Virus record (IMG/VR): IMGVR_UViG_3300018080_000116
Coordinates: 1 to 64,000 of that record
Length of the DNA: 64,000 bases
Origin: a virus
Direction: 5' to 3' (one strand)
In this document: positions 8,455 through 15,606 of the stretch, in pieces
How positions within the stretch are numbered: position 1 is the stretch's first letter
How the letters are laid out: every line of letters begins with the position of its first letter
Made by a program: the position numbers and the translations under genes
Notes under the pieces: model-generated
Databases searched by the model: none
Told to the model about the DNA's origin: nothing
What the model saw: the letters and a program-made list of their open reading frames with translations, nothing else

Positions 8455-9477
8455 GACAATTGTGCTATTGGGTTTTGTGCCAAGACCGAGCCATTGTTTG
8501 TGTAGGACGATAGGTCCACAGCCATCGAATTCTTCAGGTGTGTAATCGTCACAGGCGTCATTATCCAACCCCAAGGCCCTTTTTGTTTCTTGGACTAGAA
8601 CCTTTTCTAAATTACCGTAGTATCTATATCGGTAGTTGGCCTCGAAATAAGCCTTCATCTTGGGCTTGTTGTTCGATCTCATGTTCTTTTGTGCATTGTT
8701 GGGCAACAGGTGTTTGACGTTCTCGGAAAGATCGAAATAATGAATCGGGTGGTGTCTCAACCACACTCCGAGGGATTTTGTGGTGGTTGCTCCCGCCACG
8801 TGGAGGGGGCCTGAATCTATCCCGATAAAGAGCGCCGACTTCTGAATAAGGGCGGCAATTGTGCTGGCATCACCCGTCCCCGTGTTGCCCCATATCTTTT
8901 CTTTCTTACCAGGGCGAAAGATGGTCTTTGTGTTGGGCAGTGTGCTACGGCCATCCCAGTCCATAACGATGACAACATAACCCGCAGCGATTACGCTGCG
9001 GGTTACTGCTTTGGTTATGTGTTCGGGAATGTTTTTTCTGGAGCTAGATGTGTTGCCCTGATAGTGAATGGACACGAATCCTTTCTTCTGAGGCAGCTTC
9101 TCAAGGTATTCTTGCGCCAGTATGTTGGATTCCCTGGGAATAGGGACGGAGTATGTGTAGAGTTCAGGATCGGGTTCTAATCCAAGCTCTTGGACGAGGG
9201 ACTTGGTGACTTTTGTGGCTGGGCAATCAAAGCGGATTGTGGTATCGGGGTCGTGCCACCAAAGGTTGTACACCTTGTCATACGCTTTGGCATTTACCTT
9301 GTCTCGTTTTGTTCTATATGAGGCATTGCACAAACCATGAAAGCAAGAGTGCTTGCCCACTAGGCTCTCCACATCAACAAGCCAATTTTTTCGCTGTTGT
9401 TGTATGTGCTTGAGAACAATGGTGAGTTGGACGGCATCACCCAGACCGTGCCTGAAACGGATGAGGACTTTTTTCAT
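8431..9477 (-). CDS. Glycosyltransferase family 9-like (heptosyltransferase type)
   Basis: A 348-residue GT-B protein. The N-terminus IRFRHGLGDAVQLT is the family's first motif, and the C-terminal GIDSGPLHVAGA near residue 220 is its signature nucleotide-sugar site. GT9 enzymes add heptose or related sugars to lipopolysaccharide-type cores. It is transcribed toward the HNH gene and its last codons lie inside the palindrome cluster. It is divergent from the epimerase gene with only 20 bases between starts. Confidence 0.82.
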   Translation of the reverse strand: MKKVLIRFRHGLGDAVQLTIVLKHIQQQRKNWLVDVESLVGKHSCFHGLCNASYRTKRDKVNAKAYDKVYNLWWHDPDTTIRFDCPATKVTKSLVQELGLEPDPELYTYSVPIPRESNILAQEYLEKLPQKKGFVSIHYQGNTSSSRKNIPEHITKAVTRSVIAAGYVVIVMDWDGRSTLPNTKTIFRPGKKEKIWGNTGTGDASTIAALIQKSALFIGIDSGPLHVAGATTTKSLGVWLRHHPIHYFDLSENVKHLLPNNAQKNMRSNNKPKMKAYFEANYRYRYYGNLEKVLVQETKRALGLDNDACDDYTPEEFDGCGPIVLHKQWLGLGTKPNSTIVLDQDISS

Positions 9478-9497
9478 GGAGGTATCTATTATAGAGC

Positions 9498-10463
9498 ATG
9501 AAGATCTTAGTAACAGGCGGTGCGGGCTTTATCGGCAGTCACCTCGTCGATTGGCTTATTAACGACGGCCATCAGGTCGTGGTGTGGGACAATCTGAGCA
9601 CCGGGAAGAAAGAGAACGTAAACCCACGAGCAGAATTTCACCAATACGACGTAGCACACCAGCTACAAGTAGATTTGGATTTTGAGGTCATCTTTCACAT
9701 GGCAGCGTTGGCTCGAATCCAGCCCAGTTTCGATCACCCCTTCACCACCCACGATGTCAATGTGACGGGCACTGTTAATATGCTGGAGAAGGCACGGTTG
9801 TGTGGAGCACGCTTCGTGTATCCAGGCTCTAGTTCATTCTATCACAACCCTCACGCAAACCCGTACACCTGCACCAAATGGATCGGTGAAGAATACTGCA
9901 AGATGTACCATGAAGTGTTCGGTGTGCCGGTCGCCATTGCACGGTTCTTTAACGTCTACGGTCCTCGGCAGATTGAAGAGGGTGCCTATGCAACAGTTAT
10001 CGGCATCTTTGAGAAGCAGATGCGGGAGGGCAAACCACTCACGATTACCTGGGCGGGCAAGCAACGCCGGGATTTCACTCACGTCAGTGACATCGTGTCC
10101 GCATTGATCCTAATGGGCCAAAAAGATTTGTGCGGAGAGATTTTCAACCTCGGCACAAATGTTAATTTTTCAATTAACGAAGTCGCTGGGATTTTTAAAC
10201 TAAATGCTGGGATTTTTGAAGAGGCTGGGATTTTTGACGTGTCTCCCCACGACCTATATCTCATGCTCAAGGAGTCGAGTGAAGTTGTATATCTCCCCCG
10301 CCGCCCCGGCGAGGCCATCAACACGCTCGCCGATATAAAATTTACAACGGAAAAACTAGGGTGGAAGCCACGAGTCAGCCTGCGAGATTACATTGCCAGG
10401 GTAGTCCGAGAAATGGAGCCCGACCCGCCGCAGATGGGCCTGTTTTTGAGGTCGAAAACCTGA
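9498..10463 (+). CDS. NAD-dependent sugar epimerase/dehydratase
   Basis: A 321-residue short-chain dehydrogenase of the UDP-glucose 4-epimerase class. TGGAGFIGSHL is the Rossmann loop. The Ser-Tyr-Lys set appears as SSSFY and YTCTK, and C-terminal RRPGEAINTLADI is typical of the family. It supplies a nucleotide sugar for the neighbouring transferases. Odd feature: around residues 230-247 three AGIF units are encoded by a repeated GCTGGGATTTTT, an apparent in-frame repeat insertion between SINEV and EVVYLP. Confidence 0.85.
   Translation: MKILVTGGAGFIGSHLVDWLINDGHQVVVWDNLSTGKKENVNPRAEFHQYDVAHQLQVDLDFEVIFHMAALARIQPSFDHPFTTHDVNVTGTVNMLEKARLCGARFVYPGSSSFYHNPHANPYTCTKWIGEEYCKMYHEVFGVPVAIARFFNVYGPRQIEEGAYATVIGIFEKQMREGKPLTITWAGKQRRDFTHVSDIVSALILMGQKDLCGEIFNLGTNVNFSINEVAGIFKLNAGIFEEAGIFDVSPHDLYLMLKESSEVVYLPRRPGEAINTLADIKFTTEKLGWKPRVSLRDYIARVVREMEPDPPQMGLFLRSKT
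10185..10235 (+). repeat. Triple GCTGGGATTTTT repeat inside epimerase gene
   Basis: Copies at 10185-10196, 10206-10217 and 10224-10235 keep the frame and encode AGIF three times. Confidence 0.85.
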
Positions 10464-10494
10464 GTCCGTATGTATAAGCGCCAGCCCCCGGCGA

Positions 10495-10610
10495 TGCGCA
10501 CTGTATTGCGCTTAGGCGCACTTCGCTGCGCTTCGTGCGCCTATTGCGCAGCGATTGCGCATTTCATTGCGCTTTGTTTGCACAGGGGGACACTTTCTAT
10601 CCCTTTGCGC
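10495..10610. repeat. Phased TGCGC array
   Basis: Nine hexamers with a GCGC core (mostly TTGCGC) lie at 10495, 10506, 10515, 10526, 10535, 10544, 10555, 10567 and 10605. Most are 9-12 bp apart, about one helical turn. AGGCGCAC/GTGCGCCT (10514-10521, 10535-10542) can also form a stem. The open frame through this stretch looks non-coding. Confidence 0.65.
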
Positions 10611-10613
10611 AGA

Positions 10614-10772
10614 TCACTTGGGCGGCTTCAAGAGCCAGATTTGGTCGAGTTTTCGAGCACGCTGCTGAAAGACTGGACCATCGGCATGTTGCTCCTTAAA
10701 CTGCTTGGCTTGCTTCGAGCCTACGCCGTGTCGGTGGAGGATGTTCGTGTACTGAATGACGAGCGGTTTCAT
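10614..10772 (-). CDS. Small hypothetical protein, the only minus-strand gene right of 9.5 kb
   Basis: 52 residues (MKPLVIQYTN start, DQIWLLKPPK end) with a good GGGAGAGA ribosome site. The basic, helical sequence SKQAKQFKEQ followed by RARKLDQIW looks like a folded small protein. It ends just before the TGCGC array, which may be its terminator or a control region. No family recognised. Confidence 0.65.
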   Translation of the reverse strand: MKPLVIQYTNILHRHGVGSKQAKQFKEQHADGPVFQQRARKLDQIWLLKPPK

Positions 10773-10857
10773 GGGTCTCTCCCTTCGTGAAGTGAATCTT
10801 CTACCACCTAAGTGCGCCGGGGCAGAAAGATTGTTTTAACCCTTGAAATCCGGCTAG

Positions 10858-10886
10858 TTTACAATTGCCTCGGCCTGGGCTACAAT
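10858..10886 (+). promoter_or_regulatory. Sigma-70-like promoter (TTTACA-17-TACAAT)
   Basis: -35 at 10858-10863, -10 at 10881-10886, with CCTGGGC directly before the -10 as in other members of this family. It is the first promoter of the right-hand gene block. Confidence 0.75.
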
Positions 10887-10923
10887 TTGGATGGCTACAT
10901 TGTTCCAGCATGGAGGAAGAGTT

Positions 10924-11181
10924 GTGCAATACGCATTGAATTGCTGCACGTACACCGAGAGCCACGAGGGTGGCCAGCATACGTACACGTTTACTGGCCG
11001 GTGTGTGGTGACCGGGAAGCAGCATAGTGTAACGGTGCCCGCCGAGGGCCTGTTTCGCTACCACCAGGGAGCCCATATTCAGGATGCGTTCCCGAACGTC
11101 CCATCGGAGGATCGTGAGTTTCTCAAGTCGGGAATCTCACCGGAAGGATGGGCCAAGACGTTTGCCCACGATCCAGAATAA
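10924..11181 (+). CDS. Hypothetical protein
   Basis: 85 residues from a GTG at 10924 with GGAGGA six bases upstream; an in-frame ATG at 10891 sits too close to the -10 box to have a leader. It contains CCTYTESHEGGQHTYTF and a C-terminal GISPEGWAKTFAHDP. First gene after the promoter at 10858. Not recognised. Confidence 0.65.
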   Translation: MQYALNCCTYTESHEGGQHTYTFTGRCVVTGKQHSVTVPAEGLFRYHQGAHIQDAFPNVPSEDREFLKSGISPEGWAKTFAHDPE

Positions 11182-11202
11182 AATCCAAACTCGGAGGCGA
11201 GC

Positions 11203-11748
11203 ATGGTTAAAGGCAGTCCGTACAACCGACCCAACCCTGGGCCTCGAACAAACCCGTTGACGACGCATATCAACGCTGGCATCCCGGCCAACAGTTTCAT
11301 TAAGGCCAAGGCCGAGATCGGTAGCTACGAGGATTGTGAAGCGTTCCTCGACAACAAGAATGAACGGAAGGTCGCCTCGAACGTGACGATCCGCAAGGTG
11401 CGACCGCACTTCGGTGGCGACGGTCCCCACCGTTATGACAACGGAACCGAGTGTGTGTACTGTGGCGAGCCCAAGAGCCTGGACAGGCCCTCGTTCGCCG
11501 TCAAGCTGTACGGCACCGACATCATCATTTATCACCCGGACGGCACCTTTGAGTTTGACAATGGCGGCTTCAACACGCCGACCACGGCGACTCGTGCTTG
11601 TCAGTTCGGTCCTACCGGCTGGCGATTCGGCCATCACAAGAAAAAGCTGCACGCTTGGAAAACTGACTGTGGAAGTCATTGCCAGGGATGCGGTCCCATC
11701 GACGTGAAGACCGGCGAGCCCCGACACGATGACGTGGAGGTTGCGTGA
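11203..11748 (+). CDS. Hypothetical protein with C-terminal cysteines
   Basis: 181 residues, ribosome site GGAGG. The central part has CVYCGEPKS, a possible half zinc knuckle, then FAVKLYGTDIIIYHPDGT. The C-terminus has CGSHCQGCG. The mix suggests a zinc-stabilised domain followed by a beta-rich domain. Its stop overlaps the next start (TGATG). Confidence 0.68.
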   Translation: MVKGSPYNRPNPGPRTNPLTTHINAGIPANSFIKAKAEIGSYEDCEAFLDNKNERKVASNVTIRKVRPHFGGDGPHRYDNGTECVYCGEPKSLDRPSFAVKLYGTDIIIYHPDGTFEFDNGGFNTPTTATRACQFGPTGWRFGHHKKKLHAWKTDCGSHCQGCGPIDVKTGEPRHDDVEVA

Positions 11749-12062
11749 TGCCTTTGCTAATCAGTTGCCGACAAGGGAACGGTGGGTTTCCACAAAGAAC
11801 CACGAGCAACGCCCGCTCGCTGGTTGAGGGCCTTTTGCCGAGACTCAGTAGGCCCGCATTTTCTCTAGGTCTGTGGCAAGTGAGATTCGCAACACGATCC
11901 CCGCAAGGCAGACCCGACCTGCTTGACTTCATTTCAATCTACGAAACGGATGATCCACAACTTGATCCTGGCGATTGCAAGTTCGTTTTGGAGTGGTCGA
12001 GTCGTTCTGGTTGGCGAATAATGAGCCAGGAGGATTTTGACTACATTGTGGGAACAGCATGA
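11748..12062 (+). CDS. Hypothetical protein
   Basis: 104 residues from the ATG inside TGATG at 11748. It begins PLLISCRQGNGGF; the C-terminal half (DFISIYETDDPQ, FVLEWSSRSGWRIMS) looks like a small alpha/beta fold. It overlaps the following gene by ATGA, implying coupling. Confidence 0.58.
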   Translation: MPLLISCRQGNGGFPQRTTSNARSLVEGLLPRLSRPAFSLGLWQVRFATRSPQGRPDLLDFISIYETDDPQLDPGDCKFVLEWSSRSGWRIMSQEDFDYIVGTA

Positions 12063-12343
12063 TCGAAACCATCGAACGAGTGAGGCGGTTGGGCAAGTAC
12101 GACGAGTGGCCGAACTGCGACTTCTGTTGCGAAGACTTCTCACTCGGTTTTAGATTTTATCTCGACGGCGATCATGGCGGCGGCACACTTTGCATCTGCG
12201 ACGGCTGCCTTGAACGTGGCAAGGGCGGTTGGCACAATGGCTGGATCAGGCAGGAGGATTTAAGTGAGTCTGCAAAGCGATTTCAACGCACAACACACCG
12301 AACAGGAGAAGGTGGCGATGCTGCTGATGATGTTCGGTTGTGA
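12059..12343 (+). CDS. Hypothetical zinc-ribbon protein
   Basis: 94 residues. CDFCCEDFSLGFRFY followed by CICDGCLERGKGGW gives two CxxC pairs about 20 residues apart, a treble-clef or ribbon layout. The last 26 codons overlap the next gene in another frame. Confidence 0.62.
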   Translation: MIETIERVRRLGKYDEWPNCDFCCEDFSLGFRFYLDGDHGGGTLCICDGCLERGKGGWHNGWIRQEDLSESAKRFQRTTHRTGEGGDAADDVRL

Positions 12344-12458
12344 CGACTCGGACATCGAGTTGTGCAGGCACGCCGATACCAGGGCGATCCACGATCACCT
12401 TACGGCGATCATGTTGACCGATGAAGTTGGGGCATTACTTCGATACTTGCGGAGTTAA
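12264..12458 (+). CDS. Hypothetical small helical protein
   Basis: 64 residues from a GTG preceded by CAGGAGG. Acidic and helical (AQHTEQEKVAMLLMMFG, LTAIMLTDEVGALLRYL). It overlaps the 3' end of the upstream gene by 80 bases; the good ribosome site and composition favour a real overlapping gene. Confidence 0.5.
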   Translation: MSLQSDFNAQHTEQEKVAMLLMMFGCDDSDIELCRHADTRAIHDHLTAIMLTDEVGALLRYLRS

Positions 12459-12460
12459 AA

Positions 12461-12778
12461 ATGAGCACGCAACACCACGAAGACACGTTGGCGATCACGC
12501 CCGAGGTTCTACGGAATATGGGTTGTGAGGAAATTGTTCCGAGCAAGGAATTCAGGTTGAAGACACCGGAGGCTCACTTCCTCATTCGCTTCCACGATGA
12601 AGGTAAACGATGTACGTTCTGCACTGTGGATGAATACGAGCGATCCGGCGATGGTCGTGTCGGCAACGCCGTCACCCACGTTTCCGAGTTGATCGGCTTT
12701 GCCAGCATGAAGGGCTACGAGGCTGGTCAGGAAGACTTGAAAGCCAAGTTTCGTCGTCTCATGGACCCTCGAAGGTGA
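12461..12778 (+). CDS. Hypothetical protein
   Basis: 105 residues with GGAG six bases before the ATG. LAITPEVLRNMGCEEI, then FLIRFHDEGKRCTF and a C-terminal helix (GYEAGQEDLKAKFRRLM). Similar small acidic proteins fill this region. It ends the first operon before an A-rich spacer and a GAACCT-type promoter. Confidence 0.65.
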   Translation: MSTQHHEDTLAITPEVLRNMGCEEIVPSKEFRLKTPEAHFLIRFHDEGKRCTFCTVDEYERSGDGRVGNAVTHVSELIGFASMKGYEAGQEDLKAKFRRLMDPRR

Positions 12779-12859
12779 AAAGAAAATCCATCTTCGTTCT
12801 CGTTCCCCGGCAGGCCGTCCAGGTCGCCGCAGGCCCTCGGCCCCGAAAAAAAAAAGACT

Positions 12860-12887
12860 GAACCTTTTTCGGTTTCGTGTGTATAAG
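12860..12887 (+). promoter_or_regulatory. GAACCT-16-TATAAG promoter 1
   Basis: GAACCT 12860-12865, TATAAG 12882-12887 preceded by GTG. An A11 tract lies just upstream. It drives 12923 onward. Confidence 0.75.
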
Positions 12888-12922
12888 GGTCTGGAACCCT
12901 TGTTTCCAGGGAGTATAACCGC

Positions 12923-13342
12923 ATGAAAGTGAAATGTTTGGCCTGCAATACGGAATTCGAGCCGGTTATCAAGCGGACCCGAGATGGACGAGAAATCGAG
13001 TGTCACGTTTGCCATCGACGGTATCGCCATGCCCCAACCAACTTGGAATGGGACAACTGGATCGGTGATCGGCGACTCGATGTTATTGAGCCCGAGAAGC
13101 TGCCGCCGATTGAAATGCTGAAATTCACTCGAAATCTGCATCGCCACTGGTTCGACACCCAGGTGAAAAGAAACGTGGTGTGGGGACCGGAGCGAACGCA
13201 GACGACCCACCCCTGCATGAAACTCATTTGGGATGAAATTCCGCCCGAGGAACAGGCGAATGACGTGGGCATGGTGTTGGACATTTTCGCCTGCCTGGAT
13301 GAAATGGGATTCAAGGTTGTGCCAAAGGATAAAAATGAATAG
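12923..13342 (+). CDS. Zinc-ribbon protein, unknown
   Basis: 139 residues. N-terminal CLACNTEFEPV and CHVCHRRY form a clear zinc ribbon. The rest is helical, with EEQANDVGMVLDIFACLDEMG. First gene behind GAACCT promoter 1, with leader GGGAG. It may be a nucleic-acid-binding regulator, but nothing beyond the ribbon shows it. Confidence 0.7.
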   Translation: MKVKCLACNTEFEPVIKRTRDGREIECHVCHRRYRHAPTNLEWDNWIGDRRLDVIEPEKLPPIEMLKFTRNLHRHWFDTQVKRNVVWGPERTQTTHPCMKLIWDEIPPEEQANDVGMVLDIFACLDEMGFKVVPKDKNE

Positions 13343-13508
13343 GCGACCGAACCTCGCTGCCATTCTGGACGACCCGGCAAGTCGCAAAAGGCTTGTGATA
13401 CAAGCTACGGCGTTCTTGATTGGTGTGGGAAGCGACTTTGATCTTGAATACGAGGAAGCCTTGGCTCGTGCCGAAGCGGCCCATGAGGATAAAAATGATA
13501 ATCAATGA
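13335..13508 (+). CDS. Hypothetical small protein
   Basis: 57 residues from the ATG at 13335, overlapping the upstream gene by 8 bases. RRPNLAAILDDP then ALARAEAAHEDK; acidic and helical. The longer frame upstream (from 13233) only shadows the previous gene. Confidence 0.55.
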   Translation: MNRRPNLAAILDDPASRKRLVIQATAFLIGVGSDFDLEYEEALARAEAAHEDKNDNQ

Positions 13509-13743
13509 AACGGATCGGGATGGTGTTTCCACCGTCCATCGCTGCGAAGGCGAGAGGCCGTTCGCCGAGTTGTACGCCCCGAGAGTGGTCGGCAACCGCA
13601 AGTGGGGTATCAAGTACCGAGGCCCCGGCGATCAGCCGTTCGGCGACACCTTCAACGTCTGCCCCGACACCAGGGAAGCAGCGGTTGCGGAACTGGATCG
13701 CACCATGCGTGTCTGTTCCGACCATCAACTATGCTTGGAATGA
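13495..13743 (+). CDS. Hypothetical protein
   Basis: 82 residues from the ATG at 13495, overlapping the upstream gene by 14 bases. It has IINETDRDGVSTVHR, NRKWGIKYRGPGDQPFG and a C-terminal AAVAELDRTMRVC. Probably a single alpha/beta domain. Not recognised. Confidence 0.58.
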   Translation: MIINETDRDGVSTVHRCEGERPFAELYAPRVVGNRKWGIKYRGPGDQPFGDTFNVCPDTREAAVAELDRTMRVCSDHQLCLE

Positions 13744-13749
13744 AAGATA

Positions 13750-14283
13750 ATGAACGAATACTCTCCCCTCGTGTTGTGGGATGCAGCCAAGAACCCGGAC
13801 GCCGACGAGCCCGACCTGCTTGTTTCTGATGAAACTCAAGCGATTACTGTTATGCGAAACAAGCGGCAGGGCGCTTACATTCCCCGCTGGCTTTATGAGG
13901 AACCGGTTTTCTTGCGACTATGGTCGTTACTGCCCTATCGTATGGACCACGAGCCGTTTTGGGACAAGCAGTACGAGCTAATTGCGAAGGCCACCCCCTG
14001 GCCGATTAAGACCGTCAAGTGCTGCGGTCGTAAGCTGCCTCGATACATTCAGGTCGGCTCGAATTTTATGATCTACTGCGAGGTTTGCGGCTGGCATGTT
14101 TCTACTTTCACCGGCAGCAAGGAAGATATTGTCGAGCGGTGGGAGCAAAGCCTTGCACCACAACCCCATTTGGTGGAACGAGACTGGCGATCCGCTATGA
14201 TGCGGTTCCGCAAGATCAGCGAGCAATCGTCCAGTGTCACCGAGGCAGCGATCCGCTCCAATAGTCGGATCACTGTGGGTTAG
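13750..14283 (+). CDS. Hypothetical protein with zinc-ribbon-like cysteines
   Basis: 177 residues. CCGRKLPRYIQVGSNFMIYC then EVCGW suggests a zinc ribbon in the second half. The preceding segment is rich in Trp, Tyr and Pro. It ends the operon before a palindrome and GAACCT promoter 2. Confidence 0.65.
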   Translation: MNEYSPLVLWDAAKNPDADEPDLLVSDETQAITVMRNKRQGAYIPRWLYEEPVFLRLWSLLPYRMDHEPFWDKQYELIAKATPWPIKTVKCCGRKLPRYIQVGSNFMIYCEVCGWHVSTFTGSKEDIVERWEQSLAPQPHLVERDWRSAMMRFRKISEQSSSVTEAAIRSNSRITVG

Positions 14284-14306
14284 CCCCCCCTTTGGAGGGG
14301 GATTGG

Positions 14307-14320
14307 GAATTTTAAAATTC
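14307..14320. promoter_or_regulatory. Perfect 14-bp palindrome upstream of promoter 2
   Basis: GAATTTTAAAATTC lies six bases before the GAACCT box, preceded by a CCCCCC/GGGGG hairpin at 14284-14302. It may be an operator or an AT-rich UP-type element. Confidence 0.5.
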
Positions 14321-14326
14321 TCAACC

Positions 14327-14354
14327 GAACCTTTTGCCTGCTCGTGTGTATAAG
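14327..14354 (+). promoter_or_regulatory. GAACCT-16-TATAAG promoter 2
   Basis: GAACCT 14327-14332, TATAAG 14349-14354. It drives the N-terminal half of the split helicase. Confidence 0.75.
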
Positions 14355-14415
14355 TGTGTGAGCCGGGTGAGACCCGGCAGGCCGGATCAGTTTCTTTCAG
14401 CAGGAAAGCAGGAAA

Positions 14416-15522
14416 ATGGCCAACTACTCCCGAAACCGTGGCCGTCGTCGCTACCCCGACCGTCAGACCGTCACCGTCAAGGTCGGCGACCTCGAAATTC
14501 CCGGCTGCGTGGTTTTCGCCTCGCAGTACCCTGGCTTTGATCCCGTTGCCAAAAAGCGGATCAAGCCCGGCGACATGATCGCCTACAAAAAGCAGACCAA
14601 CCTGACGGCGCAGCAGAAAAAGGCCCTCTGGCCGAACGGCAAGACCTACAACCTGACGGTTCTCTGGCCGCAACAGCAAGTCGCCAACGGCAATGGCGGC
14701 AAGCCCAAATTCCCGCCTTCGGAGTACCAGCAGGCGATCCGCACGACCCTCTTCGAGAGCGAAGACCATATCGTCATGCGTGCCCTCGCTGGCTCTGGCA
14801 AGACCGCTACGCTTGTGTGGCTGGTCTACGAACTGCAAGATGCAGGCCAGTTGGCAGGCAAGCAGGTGCTCTACATGGCCTTCGGCAAGCGAGATCAGAT
14901 GGACCTCGCCGACCGGCTGGCTGGCACCGGTGTCACCGTCAAGACGACGCACAGCTTCGGCTTCGGCATCCTCAAGGGCGTTCTGGGCGACCAGATGAAG
15001 CCCCGCAAGTCCAAGCAGCAGTATGGCGATATGTTCATCCGCCTGTTGTGCGACAAGGCCGACCTGGACTACTCGGCGAAGAACTTCAAGAAAGTTCGCA
15101 AGACCCAAGAGCACACGCTGCGTGGCGGCGTGTGCGAGTTGGTGAGTTACATCAAGAATTGGGCGCACTTCCCCGAACGGACCAAGGATGGGTGGGCGTT
15201 CACCGAGGAACAGAAGGATGCCATCCGCCAGTACATCGGCATGTACGAGATCGAGCGGCCCGAGGAATGGAAGGGCACCACCGAAGAGTGGGAAGACCTG
15301 CTCGTGGAATTCGCCTGCGAGATCACCTGCTTGTCGATCCCGGTTCCCGGTCAGCAATTGGTCGAGATCGCTTTCGACGACATGCTCTACCTGCCGTTGG
15401 CCCTGGGCCTCGAAATGCCCTACTTCGACTTGCTGTTCACCGACGAATCGCAGGACTTCAATGCCTGCCAAGTGCTCCTGTTGGAGCGGCTGCAAGCCGT
15501 GAAGCCTCCGAAGGGAAAATAA
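14416..15522 (+). CDS. UvrD/Rep-type helicase, N-terminal half (split gene)
   Basis: 368 residues with RecA domain 1 of a superfamily 1A helicase. After an extra basic N-terminal domain (1-98) come the Q motif EYQQAI (about 103), Walker A AGSGKT (125-130), motif Ia (VLYMAFGKR), motif Ib (TTHSFGFG) and Walker B DESQD (343-347). The frame then ends at KPPKGK, exactly where motif III should follow. Motifs III-VI are in the next gene, so the two products would have to assemble. Helicases of this class unwind DNA in repair and replication. Leader has AGCAGGAAAGCAGGAAA. Confidence 0.88.
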   Translation: MANYSRNRGRRRYPDRQTVTVKVGDLEIPGCVVFASQYPGFDPVAKKRIKPGDMIAYKKQTNLTAQQKKALWPNGKTYNLTVLWPQQQVANGNGGKPKFPPSEYQQAIRTTLFESEDHIVMRALAGSGKTATLVWLVYELQDAGQLAGKQVLYMAFGKRDQMDLADRLAGTGVTVKTTHSFGFGILKGVLGDQMKPRKSKQQYGDMFIRLLCDKADLDYSAKNFKKVRKTQEHTLRGGVCELVSYIKNWAHFPERTKDGWAFTEEQKDAIRQYIGMYEIERPEEWKGTTEEWEDLLVEFACEITCLSIPVPGQQLVEIAFDDMLYLPLALGLEMPYFDLLFTDESQDFNACQVLLLERLQAVKPPKGK

Positions 15523-15536
15523 ATTTGGAAACAGAT

Positions 15537-15564
15537 GAACCTTTCGCCCCGAGTTGTGTATAAG
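15537..15564 (+). promoter_or_regulatory. GAACCT-16-TATAAG promoter 3, inside the split helicase locus
   Basis: GAACCT 15537-15542, TATAAG 15559-15564, following AAATAAATTT. It gives the C-terminal half its own transcript. Confidence 0.78.
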
Positions 15565-15606
15565 GGGGCGGAAGGTTTTCATCACCCCAAACTCAAGGAA
15601 CTTGAA

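Noticed and set aside
10470-10790. Open frame rich in Arg, Ala and Cys across the TGCGC array
   Set aside because: Repetitive, no ribosome site and composition dominated by the repeat; a minus-strand gene fits the second half better.
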